From CAYOOT01 sp964405665 (lineage in GTDB: Bacteria; Bdellovibrionota_C; UBA2361; SZUA-149; CAZDWZ01), in assembly GCA_964405665.1 (NCBI GenBank), contig CAYOOT010000108.1:1-7196 (forward strand): a stretch of DNA of 7,196 nucleotides, in the 5' to 3' direction. The position numbers were made by a program, and so were the translations under genes. Below the pieces are notes generated by a model. That model was not told the DNA's origin. It ran no database searches and worked only from the letters and a program-made list of their open reading frames with translations. Shown here piece after piece: positions 1 through 5,149 of this stretch (position 1 is the stretch's first letter; each line of letters starts with the position of its first letter).

Positions 1-13
1 AGAAATCAGAAAT
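1..13. repeat. Left-edge remnant of the CAGAAAT heptamer repeat
   Basis: The first 13 bases read AGAAAT followed by one full CAGAAAT unit, after which the pattern breaks into AT-rich sequence. The unit is the same, on the same strand, as the longer tract at the other end of the window (7144-7196). The first 10 bases are identical to the last 10 (7187-7196). On its own this stretch is too short to be called a tandem repeat; it is supported only by the match to the right-hand tract. Confidence 0.6.
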
Positions 14-67
14 AAAATATGGATTTTTAAAGATTGTTGTCAATAATTAATTTTCGGTTTTATTTCC

Positions 68-1597
68 TTACCACTGCTCAACATTCTGCATTTCCATTTC
101 AACCAGCCCCGCCATCTTGCCTTGCTTTCTTAACTTAGCAGCTTTACGATTTCTCATTATTGTTCTCACTTCTCGGCGAATATTATTCAGTTTCAAAATA
201 AAATAGCCAACTGGTGAAATCCAAAACTTAAGCACTGCATTGCGATAGGTCTTACTGAAACAAAAAATATGAGTGATTAAATTAATTTCTGTTTCCAAAA
301 AGTGTTTTAAATTACCTTTGATCGGAAAGCGCGGTATTTCAAAACCATAATTAGGAACTGGGAGACCTTGTCGTTTTCTGGACTCCAACAAACGAAAAGC
401 TCTTCTCCTTTTTTCCGAGCCCATCGCATAATTGGAGGTTCTTGCCGCTTCTTTGCTTAATTTCAAAGCAGTCAAATCTTCCTTCTGAATTACTTTTTGC
501 AATAAGCTCTCCCCTCGCTCAGTTCTTGTTACCAAATAACTATAGCCTTGATGAAAATCAATATGTCCAGCAGGAGTCGGCATCCAAGGATCGCCTACGG
601 CAATATCGGCAAATTCCACCATCGAATCATAACAAGTCATGCAACGAGCCGGGGTATAAAGGCGATACAAAATATTCATCATTTCAATCGCGGTCGGTTG
701 ATAACCTTTGGCTCGAGGAAATAACACCGGCACATAGCGCCCATCATCCATTACGGCATAAGAAGAACCGGGATGTTTTTCCACTCGATAAATAAAACGC
801 TCAACTTCCTTTTTCTCATCACCTAAATTATCAAAAAGGATTTTTAAAGGATCATGTTCAATTGCCGCATGACAAAGTAAGCCGATACTTAAAACAACTC
901 TTTCTTTAATTCTTTTGTCCAGTTCTTTGGCCTTATGATAACCATGAATCTGGCAAGGAAGGCCAACTATGGCATATCTTCCAGGCACTTCTCGGATTTC
1001 TTTTAAGGCGGCGTTTGTCGGAACAATCGCATATTTGGACTTTGTGGCAGCAAAGATCTCTTCTTTCGTTCTGGCTATTTTGGGGATACCTTTGAATTTT
1101 GTTTCAGGATCGGCAGCAATCACCAGGGCGCCATCAATTTCACCCTGCTCCAGTAAAGACATTAAAAGCGCAGAAACAAATCCCCCACTTGTGGATTTGG
1201 CCCGAACTTCAGGATTATTAGAATAAGAAATATATCCATTAATAAATGATCCATAAACATCTTTGGGATCAGGTACTTGCTCAAACATTTCTTTAGCAAA
1301 CTGCGGCGCATTGAATTCATCTCCCGGACAAACCTTAACGCAAAGATCACAATCAGTGCAGGCTGATAAATTTTTTACAACAGGAAATTCTTCATTGTCG
1401 ACTCCCAACACTCCTGTTGGACAAATTCCCACACAACTTCCACAACGATGACAAAGATTGTTATCAATAATTTGTGCAAGTGATCTTAAAGCTCGCGGCG
1501 GTTCTTTTTCGGTTTTCATTTCTTCGACCATCGGACCGGACTTCCTCAAGGGAAGTTGTACCAAATCCAAGCCGCCTTTTAATGCCAGTGTACTCAT
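68..1597 (-). CDS. Ferredoxin-domain FrhB-family oxidoreductase (coenzyme F420 hydrogenase/dehydrogenase beta subunit-like)
   Basis: Predicted cytoplasmic iron-sulfur flavoprotein of 509 residues. Residues 49-59 and 80-90 each hold a CxxCxxCxxxCP motif (C49, C52, C55, C59; C80, C83, C86, C90), a classic 2x[4Fe-4S] ferredoxin domain. An FrhB-type module follows: STSGGF at 135-140, VGLPCQIHG at 211-219, GLLCH near C242, and C319-x-x-C322 leading into DIAVGDPW at 331-338. FrhB enzymes move electrons between iron-sulfur clusters, FAD and F420 or another acceptor. Many bacterial members occur in polysaccharide gene sets and have unknown substrates, so F420 use should not be assumed. The last 85 or so residues form a basic, partly hydrophobic tail (about 425-509) beyond the usual core. 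Start: ATG at 1597 has no clear Shine-Dalgarno, whereas Met23 (ATG at 1531) has GAGGAAG nine bases upstream; a 487-residue product is quite possible. The gene is divergent from the acyltransferase gene. Family call is firm; reaction unknown. Confidence 0.93.
   Translation of the reverse strand: MSTLALKGGLDLVQLPLRKSGPMVEEMKTEKEPPRALRSLAQIIDNNLCHRCGSCVGICPTGVLGVDNEEFPVVKNLSACTDCDLCVKVCPGDEFNAPQFAKEMFEQVPDPKDVYGSFINGYISYSNNPEVRAKSTSGGFVSALLMSLLEQGEIDGALVIAADPETKFKGIPKIARTKEEIFAATKSKYAIVPTNAALKEIREVPGRYAIVGLPCQIHGYHKAKELDKRIKERVVLSIGLLCHAAIEHDPLKILFDNLGDEKKEVERFIYRVEKHPGSSYAVMDDGRYVPVLFPRAKGYQPTAIEMMNILYRLYTPARCMTCYDSMVEFADIAVGDPWMPTPAGHIDFHQGYSYLVTRTERGESLLQKVIQKEDLTALKLSKEAARTSNYAMGSEKRRRAFRLLESRKRQGLPVPNYGFEIPRFPIKGNLKHFLETEINLITHIFCFSKTYRNAVLKFWISPVGYFILKLNNIRREVRTIMRNRKAAKLRKQGKMAGLVEMEMQNVEQW
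1541..1547 (-). promoter_or_regulatory. Shine-Dalgarno GAGGAAG in front of the internal start Met23 of the FrhB-like gene
   Basis: On the minus strand GAGGAAG ends nine bases before an ATG at 1531-1529, which is Met23 of the longest reading frame. No comparable purine run precedes the upstream ATG at 1597. The bases also encode Leu-Arg-Lys of the longer form, so the match could be chance. It favours the shorter protein without proving it. Confidence 0.45.
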
Positions 1598-1600
1598 AAG

Positions 1601-1629
1601 TTGAAAATATCTGAAAAATACTCTATAAA
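1601..1629 (+). promoter_or_regulatory. Sigma70-like promoter for the acyltransferase gene
   Basis: TTGAAA at 1601-1606 (five of six to the -35 consensus) is separated by exactly 17 bases from TATAAA at 1624-1629 (five of six to the -10 consensus). Transcription would start near 1636, giving a leader of about 70 bases to the ATG at 1706. The region is AT-rich, so some near-consensus boxes are expected by chance, but the spacing and direction fit the gene. Confidence 0.5.
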
Positions 1630-1637
1630 ATCATCAA

Positions 1638-1676
1638 ATTATAGTGCAATTTAGACGTAAGCTTTTAAGTTGTCAA
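1638..1676 (-). promoter_or_regulatory. Sigma70-like promoter elements for the FrhB-like gene
   Basis: Reading the minus strand, a perfect -35 box TTGACA (1676-1671) is followed after 17 bases by TAAATT (1653-1648, four of six). A perfect TATAAT lies further on at 1643-1638 but has no good -35 at its own optimal distance. Either -10 would give a leader of a few tens of bases before the ATG at 1597. The -35 box lies inside the extra codons of the longest (TTG-start) acyltransferase frame, which is one reason to prefer the ATG start of that gene. Confidence 0.45.
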
Positions 1677-1687
1677 ATAGACAAACA

Positions 1688-1693
1688 GAGGAA
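1688..1693 (+). promoter_or_regulatory. Ribosome binding site deciding the acyltransferase start
   Basis: GAGGAA lies 12 bases before ATG at 1706. The spacing is a little long but usable. The upstream in-frame TTG at 1670 has no purine-rich site before it. This supports the ATG start. Confidence 0.5.
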
Positions 1694-1705
1694 TATTCTC
1701 AAAAT

Positions 1706-2473
1706 ATGAATACTGACTCAGAACCGGCAATGACCCCGCAGCAGCGACAATTTGCCGCAGGAAAAACATCTCCTTTAAAAACCTACAAACACATTCTTGT
1801 AGGGGAAAAAGGTTGGTTTTATTTTTTCTGTTTCGAGCTTTATCGCTTATTTTTTACGAACCTTGAAAGTATCTTGGGTATTGCTCTAAGAAGAATTTTT
1901 CTTCCCTTATTTTTAAAAAAATCAGGAAACGGACTAGCTGTAGGCAATGGCGTAACAATCAGACAACCACAAAGAATCAGTTTTGGGAAAAAAGTTATTT
2001 TAGACGATTACTCTTTGGTTAATGTGCGTACTAAAGAAAATGATCTTAACTCTGAAGCTTTTGTAGAATTGGGAGATTATGTTTATCTGGGGCGATATTC
2101 CATTGTCAGCTCAAAATACGGAAAAGTAAAATTAGGTGCAGCTTGTAATATCGGAGCTTATAGCAGAATTGCCACTCAAGGATTAATTGAAATCGGACAA
2201 AGCACCTTAATTGCCTCTTATGTTTATATCGGCGGCGGCAATCATGGCATGGATTCCGAAAAACCAATTATGGAACAGGACATGGAATTAAAAGGTGGTG
2301 TCAGGATCGGAGAAAATTGTTGGATCGGCGCCAAAGCGACTGTGGTTGATGGTGTAAAAATTGGAAATAATGTAATTGTTGGTGCTCATTCCTTAGTCCG
2401 AGAAGATGTTCCAGACAATGCTGTTGTTGCGGGGATTCCGGCAAAGCTCATTCGGATGAGAAGCAATAATTAA
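1706..2473 (+). CDS. Left-handed beta-helix (hexapeptide-repeat) acyltransferase
   Basis: 255-residue O- or N-acyltransferase of the LbetaH/hexapeptide superfamily (267 residues if the in-frame TTG at 1670 is used). Numbering from the ATG: residues 20-75 are aromatic and basic, with a hydrophobic stretch that may associate with the membrane. From about 80 the sequence falls into hexapeptide turns with the [LIV]-G-x pattern. NHG (His180) is the likely catalytic histidine, in the loop where WcaF/MaT-like enzymes carry theirs. The end is the family hallmark IGENCWIG...VKIGNNVIVGAHS...VVAGIPAK, where acyl-CoA binds in relatives. Such trimeric enzymes usually acetylate sugars of exopolysaccharide, capsule or O-antigen; the acceptor cannot be read from sequence. 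A divergent partner (FrhB-like) and a promoter with 17-base spacing lie upstream. No clear terminator follows before the ankyrin gene 88 bases on. Superfamily is certain; substrate unknown. Confidence 0.93.
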   Translation: MNTDSEPAMTPQQRQFAAGKTSPLKTYKHILVGEKGWFYFFCFELYRLFFTNLESILGIALRRIFLPLFLKKSGNGLAVGNGVTIRQPQRISFGKKVILDDYSLVNVRTKENDLNSEAFVELGDYVYLGRYSIVSSKYGKVKLGAACNIGAYSRIATQGLIEIGQSTLIASYVYIGGGNHGMDSEKPIMEQDMELKGGVRIGENCWIGAKATVVDGVKIGNNVIVGAHSLVREDVPDNAVVAGIPAKLIRMRSNN

Positions 2474-2561
2474 CAGCTCTTTCCCTATCTAATAAATAAG
2501 TATTGCTAACTGCTCTTTTTTCGTAGTAGTTCTTAATAAAATAAATCAAAAACTATTTATA

Positions 2562-4250
2562 ATGCATAATCTTCAAAGAATAATATTCTTATTGTTGTTT
2601 TTAACTTTATTCTCTATTCGCCCTGTTGACGCTGAAGTCGTAACAAAAGAACAAGAAAAGAATAAAATTTACAAAGTTGTTAGTAACTTAATGGAAGAAG
2701 GGAATTTTAAAGAATTAGAATTACTTTCCGAACAATATAAAAATAATTTAAAACCTTCTCCTTCCTTCATCGCAGATTATAGCCATTTCTATTATGCACT
2801 GATTGAAGGCTCTACTACCATTAATCCAAAGAATCCCAAAGTTTACGATGATTTTTTACTCAGATGGAAAAAGTCTCAACCAGATTCAATTACTTTAGAT
2901 ATAGCTAAGATACGAGCTCTGGAAGCCTATGCCTGGAATGCTAGAGGTACCAACTATTCAAGTATGACTTCACAAGAAAAACAAGATGAATATAGTAAAT
3001 TTCTAACTCAAGCATCTGAAGTAATAAATCAATTAAATAAAAAAGGGATCAAAGACCCGGAATTCTATCGTCTGATGATTAGTGTCGGTTTCCAAATGGG
3101 AGCTGATAAAGCAACTCTTGCTTATTATTGTTATGACTATGCAAAGCAATTTCCTACTTATCCCGCTATTTATATATCGTTGGCAACAGCTCTTTTGCCA
3201 CGTTGGGGAGGATCGGCCAAGTATCTTGAAGCATTTTTTGCTCATATTTCAAAAGAAAAATGGAATGTGCTGGGAGAAAAAATTTATCCCTATGTGATGT
3301 ATTTTGTAGCATCATATGAAGTTGAAAATCTTGCCACTCAATATCAAGTAAACTGGGATATTTTAGAGCGCGGATGTAATGATTTAATAAAGGATTCTCC
3401 GGAAATGGAATTGTGGCAAAACAAATGTGCATTTACTGCTGCAATGGGAGATAATAGTGAACTTGCTCAATCTTATTTTTCTTTGATTAAAGAAGATTGG
3501 ACTTCTGATATGCAAGATATTTGGAAAAATAGGAATGATTTTGATAAATGGAAAAAATGGGCAACGGCTGAGGAATCCCTAGCAAATAAAAAATTTCTGA
3601 ATGCCGTTAAGAGGTCTGATCTGAATGAAATTCGTAAATTTATATCTACTGGAACAGATCTGAAAAACGATCATGAATTAGCAAAATTAGCAGGCTTTAC
3701 CTTGGTCAAGCAAGATCAAGGCAAATTAGAAGTATTAAAATTTCTCTTAGACAATGGTTTAGATATTCATGCAAAGAACCAAAGTGGATGTTCTCTCCTG
3801 GCAGAAGCACTTAATTATGCAAATATTGAAATCGCAACTTTTTTAATTAACAAAGGTCTCAAAGGAGATGAAGAAAATTATGCCGGCTATACTCCTTTAC
3901 ATCAAGCATCTGCCTATGGTTTTTTACCAATATTAGATTTGTTTTTTAAGCAAGGGATTAATCTCAACGTCAAAGAAAATACCGGCCAAACAGCATTACA
4001 TATTGCTGCCTATAGTGGACAAACAGAAGTAGTAGCAATATTAATTAAGAAAACAAAAATTGATGTTAATGCCATTGATCAATGGCATCAAACAGCATTA
4101 CATTATGCTGCAATAAAAGGGTATAAAGAAATTGTGAAACTTTTGTTAGCTAATGGCGCCGATAAAAAAATTCTAACTTTTATGGGCAAATCAGCAGCAG
4201 ACTTAGCAAAAGCAAATAACCATCAAGATTTAATAGAAGATTTACAATAA
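2562..4250 (+). CDS. Exported DUF4034-like / ankyrin-repeat protein
   Basis: 562 residues. A signal peptide is clear: short basic start, hydrophobic core at residues 7-18, and a likely cut after VDA (residue 24). Residues 25 to about 335 are helical and tetratricopeptide-like, with PRWGGS at 213-218, a motif I associate with DUF4034 proteins; that assignment is from memory and only moderately sure. Residues about 340-562 are ankyrin repeats: degenerate units near 340-370, 371-407 and 408-440, then good ones at 441-473 (TPLHQAS), 474-508 (TALHIAA) and 509-540 (TALHYAA), and a capping unit at 541-562. Ankyrin stacks bind proteins, so an extracytoplasmic scaffold or inhibitor role is plausible; no enzyme motif is seen. 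Four cysteines follow the signal peptide (C190, C272, C289, C410). ATG at 2562 has no Shine-Dalgarno and sits in an A-rich leader; TAAAAT at 2537-2542 is a possible -10. The start is kept because it gives the signal peptide. The redoxin gene follows after 18 bases. Confidence 0.9.
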   Translation: MHNLQRIIFLLLFLTLFSIRPVDAEVVTKEQEKNKIYKVVSNLMEEGNFKELELLSEQYKNNLKPSPSFIADYSHFYYALIEGSTTINPKNPKVYDDFLLRWKKSQPDSITLDIAKIRALEAYAWNARGTNYSSMTSQEKQDEYSKFLTQASEVINQLNKKGIKDPEFYRLMISVGFQMGADKATLAYYCYDYAKQFPTYPAIYISLATALLPRWGGSAKYLEAFFAHISKEKWNVLGEKIYPYVMYFVASYEVENLATQYQVNWDILERGCNDLIKDSPEMELWQNKCAFTAAMGDNSELAQSYFSLIKEDWTSDMQDIWKNRNDFDKWKKWATAEESLANKKFLNAVKRSDLNEIRKFISTGTDLKNDHELAKLAGFTLVKQDQGKLEVLKFLLDNGLDIHAKNQSGCSLLAEALNYANIEIATFLINKGLKGDEENYAGYTPLHQASAYGFLPILDLFFKQGINLNVKENTGQTALHIAAYSGQTEVVAILIKKTKIDVNAIDQWHQTALHYAAIKGYKEIVKLLLANGADKKILTFMGKSAADLAKANNHQDLIEDLQ

Positions 4251-4252
4251 AC

Positions 4253-4257
4253 AAGGA
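4253..4257 (+). promoter_or_regulatory. Ribosome binding site of the redoxin gene
   Basis: AAGGA lies in the 18-base gap after the ankyrin gene stop and 11 bases before the ATG at 4269. It supports separate translation of the second gene on a shared transcript. Confidence 0.5.
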
Positions 4258-4268
4258 TCTTCATTGAT

Positions 4269-4925
4269 ATGAATATAAGAAAGGTCTTAGTTAATTTAAG
4301 TTGTCTTGTTTTAATTATCTTCTTAACTTTATATATAGTTGTTGCTAATAGATTTTTATCGCTTGACAACTATGGTCTATCTGGACCATTTATCTATCCT
4401 CTAGGAAAGACCTTTCCTGATATTGAAATTACAGATCATCTAGGAAACAAAAGACATCTCTCCTCATTTAAGGGTAAGCCCATAATTATTGAATTGTCAG
4501 CTTTTAGCTGTCCTGCAACTCAAGCTTTCTCTGGTGCTCATAAATATGGAAGTTTTGAAAATATTGAACCACAATATGGACTCCCTTCCATCCCTGTTGT
4601 TTTTGCTAATTCTGGTGATAAGACCTATATCCAAAACTTAGACATTGAATATATTCAGTTGTTAGTTTTTAATACAAATATGACTCTACCAACAGTTGCC
4701 GAGGCAAAAAGTTGGTATGAACATTTCCATTTTGATAAAATTCCTAATCACCATGTTTATATCGCCCCTAAAGAATTTGCTGTAAATGAAATGCAGCCCA
4801 GAATTCCCGGATTTTATTTGATTGATAAAAATTTTAAATTAAGACTACAAATAGTTCGCCCCGAAGACCATGCTTTGATTCTAACTAAGCTAATGCCCAG
4901 TCTTGCAGCTTTAATTAGAGAATAG
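4269..4925 (+). CDS. Membrane-anchored thioredoxin-fold (redoxin/AhpC-TSA-like) protein with a single active-site cysteine
   Basis: 218 residues. One N-terminal membrane segment (about 7-26) should anchor the protein with the rest outside the cytoplasm. The thioredoxin fold is indicated by GKTFPDIEITDHLGN (46-60), LSSFKGKPIIIELSAFSCPAT (about 64-84) and, after an insertion, IPGFYLIDKNFKLR (179-192), where Pro180 is the expected cis-proline. At the active site TlpA/ResA-type proteins have CxxC, but here it reads C81-P-A-T84, so the second cysteine is missing. It also lacks the catalytic Thr three residues before the Cys that is typical of peroxiredoxins (Ala78 here). C81 is the only cysteine outside the membrane segment. 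It could act as a one-cysteine peroxidase or reductase, a mixed-disulfide partner, or a deiodinase-like relative. It lies 18 bases after the ankyrin gene with its own AAGGA site, so the two are probably co-transcribed. Fold is well supported; function unknown. Confidence 0.85.
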   Translation: MNIRKVLVNLSCLVLIIFLTLYIVVANRFLSLDNYGLSGPFIYPLGKTFPDIEITDHLGNKRHLSSFKGKPIIIELSAFSCPATQAFSGAHKYGSFENIEPQYGLPSIPVVFANSGDKTYIQNLDIEYIQLLVFNTNMTLPTVAEAKSWYEHFHFDKIPNHHVYIAPKEFAVNEMQPRIPGFYLIDKNFKLRLQIVRPEDHALILTKLMPSLAALIRE

Positions 4926-4965
4926 TTTGTAAAATTTGCTATTATCGGTCCTCAAAACACCTGCC

Positions 4966-5060
4966 GTGGCGAGGGAGCAAAGCGAGCGAAGTAATCTCCC
5001 TGCGTTTACGCATGAACAAATTCGGGTAAAAACTGGGATATTGCTTCGCTCGCAAGGACA
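4966..5060. repeat. REP/MITE-like imperfect inverted repeat in the convergent gap
   Basis: Arms at 4983-5000 (CGAGCGAAGTAATCTCCC) and 5035-5052 (GGGATATTGCTTCGCTCG) are complementary at 16 of 18 positions, and one of the two mismatches would be a G-U pair in RNA. A second possible stem pairs AGGGAG (4972-4977) with CTCCCT (4996-5001), and a small hairpin TGCG-TTTA-CGCA sits at 5001-5012. The sequence is GC-richer than its surroundings. It resembles a dispersed non-coding element seen in many phyla, with halves of the type GCGAGGAGC...GAAGCAATCTC and its inverse. That match is from memory. No run of T follows a stem, so it is not a standard intrinsic terminator, though it may still block read-through between the convergent redoxin and hflX genes. 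The rest of 4926-5149 shows no supported gene. Confidence 0.65.
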
Positions 5061-5149
5061 AGCTGTTTCGTCTTCTCTGCACTTCCAACCACAGGAAGTT
5101 CTACCGCGATAATAAATTCTATATGCCAGCATAAGACAGTCACCTCTTG

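Noticed and set aside
442..1451. Plus-strand frames of 62-117 residues within 442-1451
   Set aside because: They lie entirely opposite the FrhB-like gene, have no domain signal, and are antisense shadows of its codon pattern.
1670..1705. TTG start giving a 267-residue acyltransferase
   Set aside because: There is no ribosome binding site upstream, the extra codons overlap the likely -35 box of the divergent gene, and ATG at 1706 has GAGGAA before it.
2506..2520. 15-base word CTAACTGCTCTTTTT repeated exactly at 6877-6891
   Set aside because: One copy is intergenic and the other lies within hflX coding sequence. There is no wider similarity around them, so chance in AT-rich DNA is the simplest reading.
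2462..2521. Possible terminator after the acyltransferase gene: AGCAATA (2462-2468) pairs with TATTGCT (2501-2507), and six T follow at 2516-2521
   Set aside because: The loop is 32 bases, the stem is AT-rich and overlaps the end of the gene, and eight bases separate it from the T run, so it does not look like an intrinsic terminator.
2558..2563. Perfect TATAAT overlapping the ankyrin gene start codon
   Set aside because: It would start transcription inside the signal peptide coding region and has no -35 partner. The signal peptide argues strongly for the upstream ATG.
5081..5099. Small hairpin ACTTCC/GGAAGT near the end of hflX
   Set aside because: The six-pair stem has a seven-base loop and no T run on either strand, which is not enough to call a terminator.
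4911..5132. 73-residue minus-strand frame with many cysteines
   Set aside because: It is a translation of the inverted-repeat element in the convergent gap, overlaps the end of the redoxin gene, and has no ribosome binding site or recognisable domain.
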